Under the pieces are notes generated by a model. The model had not been told where the DNA came from, ran no database searches, and saw nothing but the letters and a program-made list of their open reading frames with translations. 64,000 nt of DNA, from assembly GCA_001874325.1 (NCBI GenBank), contig MPCW01000001.1:1-64000 (forward strand), written 5' to 3'. The stretch comes from Flavobacterium sp. MedPE-SWcel (GTDB lineage: Bacteria; Bacteroidota; Bacteroidia; Flavobacteriales; Flavobacteriaceae). How positions within the stretch are numbered: the stretch's first letter is position 1; the number at the start of each line of letters is the position of its first letter. The translations under genes and the position numbers were made by a program. Below, piece by piece: positions 42,350-51,938 of this stretch.

Positions 42350-43156
42350 CTACAATTTATAATGATTCATCAGTAGTTTTTCATACATCTTATCTGGTAA
42401 AATTCTTTTTAATACAATTGAGAATTTTTGCATAAAAGCACCTACCTTATAATGTACATTTGGGCTTGGTGTTTTCATGATTTTATAAACAGCTTCTGCC
42501 ATCTCGTTAGGATTACTTCCACTATCTACATGAGTATCCATCATCTCTAATGTTTTACCATATGATGTTTCATATGGAGAACCTTTAACTAATGGAGCAT
42601 GATAACGTCTATCGGCAATATTAGTAGCAAAATCTCCTGGTGCTACATTAGTAATAGTTACACCAAAACCTTTAACTTCCATTCGTAAAGCCTCAGTAAT
42701 TAGTTCTAATGCTCCTTTAGATGCTGAATATACACTTCTGTAAGGAAGTCCCATATAAGCTGCTATAGAAGTTACATTAATAATAAGACCATCCTTTTTA
42801 TCTCTCATACTTGGCAATACCGCTTTCATTACCGCTATTGGTCCAAATAAATTAGTCTCGAAGTTATTTTTTATTTCACTAGCAGGCATTTCTTCAAGTG
42901 GTCCTGTTATTCCTACCCCTGCATTATTAATTAACACATCAATTTGTCCTGAACGTTCTATTACTGTTTCAACTGCTGCAGTAATACTGTCTTCATTTCT
43001 CACATCCATTTTTATAATAGGAAAAATAGAGTCTTTCACATTGTCTGGGTTACGACTAGTACCGTATACAATATAATCTTTATCATGTAAAAAGTTACCT
43101 ATAGATTTACCTAGCCCTGAAGAACCACCTGTTATTAAAACTACTTTTTTACTCAT
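42350..43156 (-). CDS. Short-chain dehydrogenase/reductase family oxidoreductase
   Basis: VLITGGSSGLGKSIG, VLINNAGVGITGPLEE, YRSVYSASKGALELITEALRMEVKGFGVTITNVAPGDFATNI. Confidence 0.92.
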   Translation of the reverse strand: MSKKVVLITGGSSGLGKSIGNFLHDKDYIVYGTSRNPDNVKDSIFPIIKMDVRNEDSITAAVETVIERSGQIDVLINNAGVGITGPLEEMPASEIKNNFETNLFGPIAVMKAVLPSMRDKKDGLIINVTSIAAYMGLPYRSVYSASKGALELITEALRMEVKGFGVTITNVAPGDFATNIADRRYHAPLVKGSPYETSYGKTLEMMDTHVDSGSNPNEMAEAVYKIMKTPSPNVHYKVGAFMQKFSIVLKRILPDKMYEKLLMNHYKL

Positions 43157-43181
43157 TTGACTATATTGTTAATGTCCAAAA

Positions 43182-43205
43182 ATAAAAAAATCTCCACTAG
43201 GGAGA
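43182..43205 (-). terminator. Rho-independent terminator of the SRP RNA
   Basis: Minus strand TCTCCctagtGGAGA followed by TTTTTTTATT. Confidence 0.8.
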
Positions 43206-43225
43206 CTATTATTTTTATATTAAAA

Positions 43226-43323
43226 AGTGGCAAGCGACCTACATCGCACCGCTACAACCGCATACCTTTGCTGTGTTCCCACCCTGGAGGATTCTGCAGG
43301 AGCTGGTCGTGTAGGACTTGCCG
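43226..43323 (-). ncRNA. ffs: Signal recognition particle RNA, small bacterial (4.5S) type
   Basis: Minus strand GGCAAGTCCTACACGACC...CTCCAGGGTGGGAACACAGCAAAGGTATG...GGTCGCTTGCC: terminal GGCAAG/CTTGCC pairing and the conserved CCAGG-GTG-GGAA-CAC-AGCA apical domain with GGAA tetraloop. Confidence 0.93.
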
Positions 43324-43326
43324 CTG

Positions 43327-43356
43327 CAAAGATACATTATTTTTATATTTTTGCAA
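43327..43356 (-). promoter_or_regulatory. Bacteroidota-type promoter of the SRP RNA
   Basis: Minus strand TTG-N19-TATCTTTG immediately upstream of the RNA 5' end. Confidence 0.8.
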
Positions 43357-43411
43357 GACAATTGTAAGGTATAAAATACAATTGTATATTGCTTTAACTA
43401 TTAATAAAACT

Positions 43412-44464
43412 ATGAAAACACCTAAACTGTTCGCTTTCATTTTGTTGGCAGCAACCCTACACTCCTGCGGAGATAAAGAAATTAATCAAAATAATTTATT
43501 TCGTATCGATACTACGGGTATGAAACAGCAATATCAGCCACAAGATCAACTTTTATTATCGTTAACAAACGAAAAAAAGAAAACAATTGACTCTGTTGTA
43601 TACTATATAAATGAAGTAAGAGCTGGTAGCGTAAAAGGGAATGAAAAGCTAGACATCTCTTTTAAAGACAGAAAATTTGGATACCAAAACTTAAAAGCTC
43701 TTGTTTTTTATGAAGGTAATAATGTAGAGGTAAAAGGAAGAGTTGAGTTAACATCTAGTATAGACCCAAAATTATTAGAATATGAAATTGTAAACACTTA
43801 CCCTCACGACATACACGCCTATACTCAGGGGTTAGAGTTTTATCGAGATACTCTTTTTGAAGGTACTGGTCGTTACAAACAATCGAGTCTTAGAAAAGTT
43901 GATTATAAAACAGGTAAAGTATATAAGCAAGAAAATCAAGATGACCGCTACTTTGGGGAAGGTATAACAGTACTTAACAACAAAGTATACCAGCTTACTT
44001 GGAGAGAAAATACTGGTTTTATATATGACGTTGATACTTTCGAGAAAATAAAAGAGTTTACTTACTTTAAAGAAATACAAGGTTGGGGACTTACTAACGA
44101 TGGTGAATACCTATACCAAAGTGATGGAACTGAGAAGTTATGGAAACTTGACCCTGAAACATTAAAAAGTGTAGACTATGTAAACGTATATACTAAAAAC
44201 ACTAAGATAAAAGCTGTTAACGAGCTAGAGTGGATAGATGGTAAGATATATGGTAATATATACCAACGTGATGCTGTAGCTGTTATAGACCCTATAACTG
44301 GTGCTGTAGAGAGCATTATAGATCTTTCTCAATTAAAGAAACTAGTTACTGAACACGACGATTTAGATGTGCTTAACGGTATAGCCTACAACCCTACTAC
44401 AAAAACAATTTTTGTAACAGGTAAAAACTGGGACAAAATGTTTGAAATAAAAATTATAGAGTAA
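43412..44464 (+). CDS. Glutaminyl-peptide cyclotransferase-like lipoprotein
   Basis: Lipobox TLHSCGDK; EIVNTYPHDIHAYTQGLEFYRDTLFEGTGRYKQSSLRKVD...YFGEGITVLNNKVYQLTWRENTGFIYD. The ATG at 43412 is the real start; the upstream ORF extension runs through SRP RNA. Confidence 0.9.
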   Translation: MKTPKLFAFILLAATLHSCGDKEINQNNLFRIDTTGMKQQYQPQDQLLLSLTNEKKKTIDSVVYYINEVRAGSVKGNEKLDISFKDRKFGYQNLKALVFYEGNNVEVKGRVELTSSIDPKLLEYEIVNTYPHDIHAYTQGLEFYRDTLFEGTGRYKQSSLRKVDYKTGKVYKQENQDDRYFGEGITVLNNKVYQLTWRENTGFIYDVDTFEKIKEFTYFKEIQGWGLTNDGEYLYQSDGTEKLWKLDPETLKSVDYVNVYTKNTKIKAVNELEWIDGKIYGNIYQRDAVAVIDPITGAVESIIDLSQLKKLVTEHDDLDVLNGIAYNPTTKTIFVTGKNWDKMFEIKIIE

Positions 44465-44484
44465 AGTCTTATAAAGCTTAGAAT

Positions 44485-44518
44485 AAAAAAAGCCTCTTAT
44501 TATGGAGGCTTTTTTATT
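44485..44518 (+). terminator. Terminator downstream of the glutaminyl cyclase-like gene
   Basis: AAAAAAAGCCTC-ttattat-GGAGGCTTTTTT. Confidence 0.75.
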
Positions 44519-44532
44519 GTTCTATGTTTTGA

Positions 44533-44919
44533 TTAAAACTTTCTATTATAAAGCCTAATCAAATTTCCATCAAGTGGTTTTATAACTAAACTATCTTTAC
44601 TCAACTTCATTATCTTACTTTTGGGTAACTGTACCCCTTCTCTATCTGTTATTATTAAACAACCATCTTCTATTAAACATAAATAAGATGTATCATAATA
44701 TTCAACATATCGTAAGGTGTTATTATTTATTTCAAATAGAGCGTTTTCATCCTCACTTTCTGCCCATACACCATTTAAAAATGTCTTATCAATTTTAAAT
44801 TGAACCTTTTCAGCATTATCTTTAGTTTCTATTTCTAAAGTTTTTTTAGTCGTATTTTCTTTTTTACAACCACTACTAAGTATAATCAGAATAAAAACAG
44901 TAATTGATTTTTTCATAGA
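44533..44919 (-). CDS. Small lipoprotein of unknown function
   Basis: MKKSITVFILIILSSGCKKENTTKK lipoprotein signal; internal Met chosen over the ORF-track start. Confidence 0.65.
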   Translation of the reverse strand, partial: SMKKSITVFILIILSSGCKKENTTKKTLEIETKDNAEKVQFKIDKTFLNGVWAESEDENALFEINNNTLRYVEYYDTSYLCLIEDGCLIITDREGVQLPKSKIMKLSKDSLVIKPLDGNLIRLYNRKF

Positions 44920-44946
44920 ATAAAATTTACTTTTAAACATATAAAC

Positions 44947-44976
44947 AAAAAGCCCTCACAAATGTGAGGGCTTCTT
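44947..44976 (-). terminator. Terminator downstream of rpsA
   Basis: Minus strand AAGCCCTCACATTTGTGAGGGCTTTTTG. Confidence 0.85.
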
Positions 44977-44998
44977 TATATCTAAAAATGAATTAGGA

Positions 44999-46765
44999 TT
45001 AGTTACCTCCTTTTTCCATTTTTTCTTTTAGTGCTGCAAGTGCATCAAGATCACCTAAAGTAGTCTTTTCTGCGTTATTAGCATTAGCGTTAGACTCTTG
45101 TGCAGCCTTAACGTTCTTAACTTCTTCATCTTTAAAAGTAGCAGTATGCGAAGCAACTACTCTCTTGAATTCTTTATTGAACTCAATTACTTTAAAGTCT
45201 GCAACTTCACCTTTCTTAAGTTTCTTACCGTCTTCTTTTTCAAGGTGTCTTGTAGGAATAAATGCAACGATATCTTCGTTAAACACTACTGTAGCTCCTT
45301 TGTCAACAATTTCAGAAATTTCTCCGTTATGCGTAGTACCTACACCGAAAGAACCTTCATACTTGTCCCAAGGGTTAGCTTGAGTTTGTTTATGACCAAG
45401 AGATAGTTTACGTCCGTCAACATCAAGTTCAAGAACAACTACATCAAGACTATCACCCACATTTACAAATTCACTTGGGTGCTTGATTTTCTTAGTCCAA
45501 GAAAGATCAGAGATATAAATTAATCCGTCGATACCTTCTTCTAGCTCTACGAATATACCAAAGTTAGTAAAGTTTCTTACTATACCTGAATGCTTAGAAC
45601 CTACAGGGTATTTAGTAGTAATATCAGTCCAAGGATCTTGAGAAAGTTGCTTGATACCTAATGACATCTTACGGTCATCTCTATCAAGTGTTAAGATTTG
45701 AGCTTCAACCTCATCTCCTACTTTCACGAAGTCTTGAGCAGAACGTAAGTGAGTAGACCAAGACATTTCAGAAACGTGGATAAGTCCTTCAACACCTTCA
45801 GCAACCTCAATAAACGCACCGTAATCAGCTATAACTACTACTTTACCTTTAACTTTATCACCAACTGCAAGGTTAGCATCTAGTGCATCCCATGGGTGAG
45901 CATTAAGTTGTTTAAGACCTAACTGAATTCTTGTTTTCTCATCATCAAAGTCAAGAATTACAACATTAAGTTTCTGGTCTAATTCAAGTACTTCACTTGG
46001 GTGGTTGATACGACTCCAAGAAAGGTCTGTAATGTGGATAAGTCCATCAACACCTCCAAGGTCGATGAATACACCGTATGAAGTAATGTTTTTAACAACA
46101 CCTTCAAGTACCTGACCTTTTTCAAGCTGCCCGATAATTTCTTTTTTCTGGATCTCAATATCAGCTTCAATAAGAGCTTTGTGAGAAACTACTACGTTTT
46201 TAAATTCATGGTTGATTTTCACAACTTTGAATTCCATAGTTTTATTTACATACTGATCGTAATCTCTAATAGGCTTAACATCTATTTGAGATCCTGGAAG
46301 GAATGCTTCAATACCAAATACGTCAACGATCATACCACCTTTAGTTCTGCATTTCACAAAACCATTAACGATTTCACCTGTTTCGTTAGCACTGATAACT
46401 CTATCCCACGCCTTGATAGTACGTGCTTTTTTGTGAGAAAGTACAAGTTGCCCTGACTTATCTTCACGAATATCTATAAGTACTTCTACTTTATCTCCAA
46501 CTTTTAGGTTTGGATTGTAACGGAATTCGTTAAGTGATATAACACCTTCCGATTTTGCGTTGATGTCTACAATAGCATCTCTATCTGTAATTCTTACTAC
46601 AGTACCGTCAACAACTTCGTCATTGTCAGTAGAAATGAATGTTTTTTCAACTAATTCTTCGAATTCCTTTAAGTTACTTTCATCTACTGGATCGATACCT
46701 TCTTCAAAGTTGTGCCAGTTAAATTCTGCTAGAAATTCTTCGTTTGTTTTTGTTTGTTCAGACAT
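44999..46765 (-). CDS. rpsA: 30S ribosomal protein S1
   Basis: Multiple S1 OB-fold repeats (GQVLEGVVKNITSYGVFIDLGGVDGLIHITDLSWSRINHPSEV...; GDKVKGKVVVIADYGAFIEVAEGVEGLIHVSEMSW). Confidence 0.96.
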   Translation of the reverse strand: MSEQTKTNEEFLAEFNWHNFEEGIDPVDESNLKEFEELVEKTFISTDNDEVVDGTVVRITDRDAIVDINAKSEGVISLNEFRYNPNLKVGDKVEVLIDIREDKSGQLVLSHKKARTIKAWDRVISANETGEIVNGFVKCRTKGGMIVDVFGIEAFLPGSQIDVKPIRDYDQYVNKTMEFKVVKINHEFKNVVVSHKALIEADIEIQKKEIIGQLEKGQVLEGVVKNITSYGVFIDLGGVDGLIHITDLSWSRINHPSEVLELDQKLNVVILDFDDEKTRIQLGLKQLNAHPWDALDANLAVGDKVKGKVVVIADYGAFIEVAEGVEGLIHVSEMSWSTHLRSAQDFVKVGDEVEAQILTLDRDDRKMSLGIKQLSQDPWTDITTKYPVGSKHSGIVRNFTNFGIFVELEEGIDGLIYISDLSWTKKIKHPSEFVNVGDSLDVVVLELDVDGRKLSLGHKQTQANPWDKYEGSFGVGTTHNGEISEIVDKGATVVFNEDIVAFIPTRHLEKEDGKKLKKGEVADFKVIEFNKEFKRVVASHTATFKDEEVKNVKAAQESNANANNAEKTTLGDLDALAALKEKMEKGGN

Positions 46766-46797
46766 TGCTGATAAAAATTTGTATTCTGTGTTATCCT

Positions 46798-46868
46798 TGG
46801 GTTTCTAAAGTAGAAGGTAACTTACAGAAGTTGTTTTACTTAAAATATTGATCCTTAATGGAAACCCA
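46798..46868 (-). promoter_or_regulatory. Candidate structured 5' leader of rpsA mRNA
   Basis: RNA-sense sequence TGGGTTTC-N19-AAGTA-AAAC-AACTT-CTGT-AAGTT-ACCTTC-TACTT-TA-GAAACCCA forms three nested helices (8, 5 and 5 bp). Confidence 0.45.
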
Positions 46869-46886
46869 TCTCTACCAAAAGGAGTG

Positions 46887-46916
46887 CAAAATTACTATTA
46901 TTTTTTTGATTTACAA
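46887..46916 (-). promoter_or_regulatory. Bacteroidota-type promoter for rpsA
   Basis: Minus strand TTG-N19-TAATTTTG about 120 nt upstream of the rpsA ATG. Confidence 0.65.
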
Positions 46917-47095
46917 ACTAATAAATATTCTTTTGGATATAAAAAGTAAACAATAACACATTTACGTAAGCATCTAAGTATTAAAAATGTAACATTTAGA
47001 TAAAGAATCTTTAACCTAAAAGATATGTTAAAAATTTTAACTATATTGTGAATCGGAAAAAAACTTGAAATTAAGCTTTTAACTTAATTTTCGCT

Positions 47096-50000
47096 ATGAA
47101 ATTACCTAATATTAATACACGATTCAAATTGGGTCATGTAAATTTTTTATGCAAGGCTATCATCCTATTCTTGCTAATCTCGGGGTATACCTGTAAAGCT
47201 CAGGAATTCTCCCTATCTGTTACTGTTACAAACCAAACCTGCTCAGGGAATGGCGAATTATTATTTTCGGTAACCAATGCAGAGCCAGACCCTCCTATAA
47301 ATTATCAGGTATATTTACTACCTAACACTACAGATGCAATTTATGATAACACTATACCAAATGTAACTAGCCTTACCGATGGTACTTATCTTGTTATTGC
47401 GACTCAAATTGTAGATGGCAATACAGTAAGTGATCAAGAAGAGGTAATAATTGAAGACTCCACGACTCCTTTAGAATATTATGTAACAGGAAACAATACT
47501 GTATGTGGCAGTGATGGCACCATAGAAATAATAGTTGAAGAGGGTAACCCTGTAACATATGAAATACTAACAGGCCCTACCACAGCAGGGACACAAGAAT
47601 CAAATATTTTCACCGAGTTACCATTTGGAATATACACTGTGCGAGTTACTGATAATTGTGGAGAAGGTATTGTTAAAGCCTATACAGTGTTATCATCAGA
47701 ATCAGTTATAACAATAAGCCCTGCTTTATTTGCCGATACTAATTTACCTGATTGTGATCATATAACAGCTACTCATAATGTAGGGCCTCAAGATCCTGAC
47801 ATACCAATGAAAATGCCTCTTAATGTCACCTATACGTTATATCCTCCTGGAGGAGGAGATGCAATAATATATACACAAACTATAACTGATGGTGCCGAAG
47901 GCATAACTCTTGAACAAATAATCCCCTTTTATTATGATGTAGATTATTTTTATGATCTAGAAATTATTGATGATTGCGGAACAGTATACACAGTACCTGA
48001 CAACCTTGTAAGACAAAAACTTACTGTAGTTGCAGGCTTTGCTGATGCAGAGTGTGGTCAAAAACTTATAACAATAGATGTTTACAAGTATGTTGGTCCA
48101 TATACTATAGAGTTTACAACAGTTCCAGATGGCTTCGTTCCTACTGATTTTAACTCAATTCATCCAGGCCCATTTATGGATTCACAAACAGGGTATGGTG
48201 GTGAAACTAATCCCGTGCCTTTTGGCACTTATACACTTACCGTATCTGATGATTGTGGTAGAAGTACGACTGCAAGTGTAATAATAGAAGAAAATGAAGT
48301 AGAAGCCTTAGCTAGTGAACATAATAATGATTGTGAGAATAATCTAGGGTGGGTAGAAATAATTGTACCTGGTTTTGTTTTAGTAGGCGGTAATATAACA
48401 GAAGGTCCTGATGAGTATACTGAAACATTACCTTACGATTTATCTGGTAGTATTAATGATGATGATAATGTAGAGGTAAATGAACTTCCGCCAGGAATAT
48501 ATCAATTTGAAGTATTAGACGAATGTGATAATATATACCCCGTAGAAGTTATAATACCTGAATTTGTAGGATCAGGAATCAACTATAATGCTCGTCCAGA
48601 TTGTACTTTAGGTTTAGGTAGTGTTACTGTATATAGTGGCTACCCCCTAACATCTATTGAAATAACAAATGCACCACCCGAATTTCCAGAAACTTTACCT
48701 TATGATGCCGCTATACACTTAACCGAAGCTGGAACACTATATATGGATAACCTCCACCCTGGTGAATATAGCTTTACGGCTACTACAGATTGTACTGGTG
48801 AACTTACTATTGAGAATGCTGTTATTTCTGGATATGAAATAACAGCAAACAGTGTCAACGAAACACGTCATTGTGGTGCGTTTGATATTGCTATAGCTCA
48901 TGAGAGTAACGGTATTGCTTTTGTTAAATTTTGGTTGCAAAAATTATTAGATCCAGAAACTAACACTTGGGGACACCCAATACTAAACACCCCCTATACC
49001 GAAGGAGAAGAACCTTCTGCAAACGATTCTTTCGAATTAGAAAACAATGAAACTACATTTAATTTAATTAGTACCGGACAATTTAGAGTTATAAAATCTT
49101 TCACCTCATTTGGGAATGCTATACCCGGTAAAACCTGTATAGAGATACTTCATGAATTTGACTTTTTTGATGATTTAACAATAACCGATATAAAAAGCCT
49201 TACATGCTCTGGTAATATTGGAGATGTAGAGGTTACAGCTGTAGGCGCAGAACCATTAACCTATAAAATAGTAAGTAAAAATGGAGATGATACTTTTTTT
49301 ATAAATAATGGTAATAGTAATATTTTCTCAGGATTAGAATCTGCTACTTATGTAGTAAAAGTATACGACCCCTGCGGTAATATAGAGCCTGCTACATTTA
49401 ATGTTGCTGACTTACCCTCTCTTGTTACTGCTACAAGTCCTGATGATTTAGAAAAGTGTGATGAAGATAATGACAATAGTGAAAACTTTGAATTAAACAC
49501 TCTTGATGACATAATACTCAACGGACAAAGTCTTGATGATGTTACACTAACATATCATAACACCTTAAATGATGCCGAGCTTGGTGAGAACTCTATCTCT
49601 TCTAGCTATACCGCCAATGTAGGTAACACAGAGGTTTTTGCCAGAGTATCTTATAATAATGCTGACGACTGTGCTGCAATAACATCCTTTTATATAAATG
49701 TATACCCATTACCAATACTAAACATACAAGAAGTGTGGTCGATGTGTGAAGGACAAGATGTAACACTTGTTGCCGACTCTGGTTATGCTAGCTACATTTG
49801 GTCTAACAATATTGAAACACAAACTAATACTGTAACCGAAGCGGGCAATTACACAGTAACTGTTAGTAATGAAAATGGTTGTGAAACAGAAAAAACAATA
49901 ACTGTAGTAGAATCTGCAATTCCTCGTATAAGTGATATTGTTATTGAAGACTGGACAGATAATGATAATGTGATAACTGTATTACTAGAAAACACATCGG

Positions 50001-50398
50001 CACTAGATAGTTTTGAATATTCTATAAATGGAATAAACTATCAAGATAGTAACACATTTACAGGACTTGCTCCAGGTAAGTATAATGTATACGTACGCGA
50101 CAAGTATGATTGTGGTAATGACAATAGTGAGGCCTTTTTACTTACCTACCCTAAGTTTTTCACTCCTAATGGGGATGGTACAAACGAAAAATGGCGTATA
50201 AATTTCGCCATGGCAGAGCCTAACCTGCATGTTTATATATTTGATCGTTATGGTAAAGTAATAACTGGTTTCGGGGCAGACAGCGAAGGCTGGGATGGTA
50301 CTTATAATAATAACTTATTACCTTCTACAGATTACTGGTTTGTTGTTGTTAGAGAAAATGGTAAAGAGTATAAAGGTCATTTTGCTATGATACGATAA
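47096..50398 (+). CDS. Large secreted protein with SprB-like repeats and gliding-motility-associated (T9SS type B) C-terminal domain
   Basis: C-terminus YPKFFTPNGDGTNEKWRINFAMAEPNLHVYIFDRYGKVITGFGADSEGWDGTYNNNLLPSTDYWFVVVRENGKEYKGHFAMIR; repeated D.CG...Y.V...D..G modules. Confidence 0.92.
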   Translation: MKLPNINTRFKLGHVNFLCKAIILFLLISGYTCKAQEFSLSVTVTNQTCSGNGELLFSVTNAEPDPPINYQVYLLPNTTDAIYDNTIPNVTSLTDGTYLVIATQIVDGNTVSDQEEVIIEDSTTPLEYYVTGNNTVCGSDGTIEIIVEEGNPVTYEILTGPTTAGTQESNIFTELPFGIYTVRVTDNCGEGIVKAYTVLSSESVITISPALFADTNLPDCDHITATHNVGPQDPDIPMKMPLNVTYTLYPPGGGDAIIYTQTITDGAEGITLEQIIPFYYDVDYFYDLEIIDDCGTVYTVPDNLVRQKLTVVAGFADAECGQKLITIDVYKYVGPYTIEFTTVPDGFVPTDFNSIHPGPFMDSQTGYGGETNPVPFGTYTLTVSDDCGRSTTASVIIEENEVEALASEHNNDCENNLGWVEIIVPGFVLVGGNITEGPDEYTETLPYDLSGSINDDDNVEVNELPPGIYQFEVLDECDNIYPVEVIIPEFVGSGINYNARPDCTLGLGSVTVYSGYPLTSIEITNAPPEFPETLPYDAAIHLTEAGTLYMDNLHPGEYSFTATTDCTGELTIENAVISGYEITANSVNETRHCGAFDIAIAHESNGIAFVKFWLQKLLDPETNTWGHPILNTPYTEGEEPSANDSFELENNETTFNLISTGQFRVIKSFTSFGNAIPGKTCIEILHEFDFFDDLTITDIKSLTCSGNIGDVEVTAVGAEPLTYKIVSKNGDDTFFINNGNSNIFSGLESATYVVKVYDPCGNIEPATFNVADLPSLVTATSPDDLEKCDEDNDNSENFELNTLDDIILNGQSLDDVTLTYHNTLNDAELGENSISSSYTANVGNTEVFARVSYNNADDCAAITSFYINVYPLPILNIQEVWSMCEGQDVTLVADSGYASYIWSNNIETQTNTVTEAGNYTVTVSNENGCETEKTITVVESAIPRISDIVIEDWTDNDNVITVLLENTSALDSFEYSINGINYQDSNTFTGLAPGKYNVYVRDKYDCGNDNSEAFLLTYPKFFTPNGDGTNEKWRINFAMAEPNLHVYIFDRYGKVITGFGADSEGWDGTYNNNLLPSTDYWFVVVRENGKEYKGHFAMIR

Positions 50399-50420
50399 TA
50401 GACATTACAAATACTATAAA

Positions 50421-50461
50421 AACAATATGCCCGAAGAGATTCTTCGGGCATATTGTTTTTT
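50421..50461. terminator. Terminator between convergent genes
   Basis: AACAATATGCCCGAAGA-gat-TCTTCGGGCATATTGTT followed by TTTT. Confidence 0.88.
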
Positions 50462-50477
50462 GAACACTTACTATAAA

Positions 50478-51851
50478 TTAATGACCTGCTGCTTCTACAG
50501 CCTTAGGGTCATGTTTATGTTTAAATAATATTGCAAAAGCTATAGCAATAATTAAGGCATAAATAGCAAATGAAAGCCAGATACTATGCCAATCTTTCAT
50601 CATAATTACATCACTAAAAGTTCCATTAGAAGTAACCTCAACCCCGTTCTCTTTTACAAAATCAAACATTTTAATATTCGATGGTTCTGTTTCTAAAAAC
50701 TGAGATAACTCTGTTGTACTTGCAAATGACTTTGTAAAGTATTTATCTATCATCCACCCTGATGTAAAACTACCTAGTATAGCCCCAAAACCATTGGTCA
50801 TCATCATAAATAACCCTTGAGCAGAAGAACGTATTTTGGCAGATGTAGTTGTTTCTACAAAAAGAGAACCTGATATATTAAAGAAATCAAATGCCATACC
50901 GTATACAACACATGAAAGTATTATCATCCATAAGCCTGTAACAGGATCTCCGTAGGCAAACAACGCAAAACGCAATACCCATGCAAACATACTTATAAGC
51001 ATTACCTGCTTTATACCAAAACGCTTTAAGAAAAATGGAATAGCAAGAATAAATAATGTTTCTGATACCTGAGATATTGACATTATTATAGTAGAATATT
51101 CAACTACAAAAGAGTCTGCATATTTAGGAAAGAATTTAAACTCATCAAGAAATACATCTCCATAAGCATTAGTAAGTTGTAATGCCCCTCCTAAAAACAT
51201 TGAGAAAATAAAGAATAAGGCTATTTTGTACTGCCCAAAAAGCTTAAAGGCTTCAAGCCCTAGTGCTTCAGATAAAGAAGCATCAGTTTTAGTGTTTTGA
51301 GGTTTACATTTAGGCAGAGTAAATGAATATACACCTAACAATACTGCTGCTAAACCAGCTATATAAAACTGATATTCAGTAGCTTTATTACCTGTTAAAT
51401 TAGTAATCCACATAGCAGCAATAAAACCTATTGTACCCCAAACCCTTATAGGCGGGAAATTTTTAACTACATCTAAATTACTTAATTTTAAGGAAGTGTA
51501 TGATATAGAGTTACTAAGTGCAATCGTGGGCATATAAAAACACATGGCTACTAGCATTACATATATAAATGTAGAAGGATCTCCAACTTGTGGTAGATAG
51601 AACAACACTGCTGCATACAGTAAGTGCAGTATTCCATATAGCTTTTCTGCATTTATCCATCTATCTGCTATAATACCCGTAAGTGTAGGCATAAATATAG
51701 AGGCAATACCCATAGTACCAAATACTAAACCAAACTGAGTTCCATCCCAGTGTTTTGTACCAAACCAATAATTAGCAATAGTTATAAGCCAAGCTCCCCA
51801 AACAAAAAATTGAAAAAAGCTCATGGCAACGAGGCGATTCTTTATCCCCAT
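50478..51851 (-). CDS. MFS transporter, nucleoside:proton symporter (NupG/XapB-like) family
   Basis: MGIKNRLVAMSFFQFFVWGAWLITIANYWF, GIADRWINAEKL, about 12 TM segments, FFNISGSLFVETTTSAKIRSSAQGLFMMMTNGFGA. Confidence 0.85.
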   Translation of the reverse strand: MGIKNRLVAMSFFQFFVWGAWLITIANYWFGTKHWDGTQFGLVFGTMGIASIFMPTLTGIIADRWINAEKLYGILHLLYAAVLFYLPQVGDPSTFIYVMLVAMCFYMPTIALSNSISYTSLKLSNLDVVKNFPPIRVWGTIGFIAAMWITNLTGNKATEYQFYIAGLAAVLLGVYSFTLPKCKPQNTKTDASLSEALGLEAFKLFGQYKIALFFIFSMFLGGALQLTNAYGDVFLDEFKFFPKYADSFVVEYSTIIMSISQVSETLFILAIPFFLKRFGIKQVMLISMFAWVLRFALFAYGDPVTGLWMIILSCVVYGMAFDFFNISGSLFVETTTSAKIRSSAQGLFMMMTNGFGAILGSFTSGWMIDKYFTKSFASTTELSQFLETEPSNIKMFDFVKENGVEVTSNGTFSDVIMMKDWHSIWLSFAIYALIIAIAFAILFKHKHDPKAVEAAGH

Positions 51852-51938
51852 AAAAAACTGTAGTTAAATTAACGTTTTATTAATGGTTGTAAAACTATCA
51901 ATAAAATTTGATTTTCAAAGTAATGGCTGCGTTAAAAG

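Noticed and set aside
43157-43411. N-terminal 85 codons of ORF 43157..44464
   Set aside because: They run antisense through the SRP RNA, its promoter and terminator; the ATG at 43412 begins a clean lipoprotein signal.
45098-45406. Plus-strand ORFs antisense to rpsA (45098..45406, 45165..45383, 46181..46456, 46560..46808)
   Set aside because: rpsA is unambiguous; these are complementary-strand open frames.
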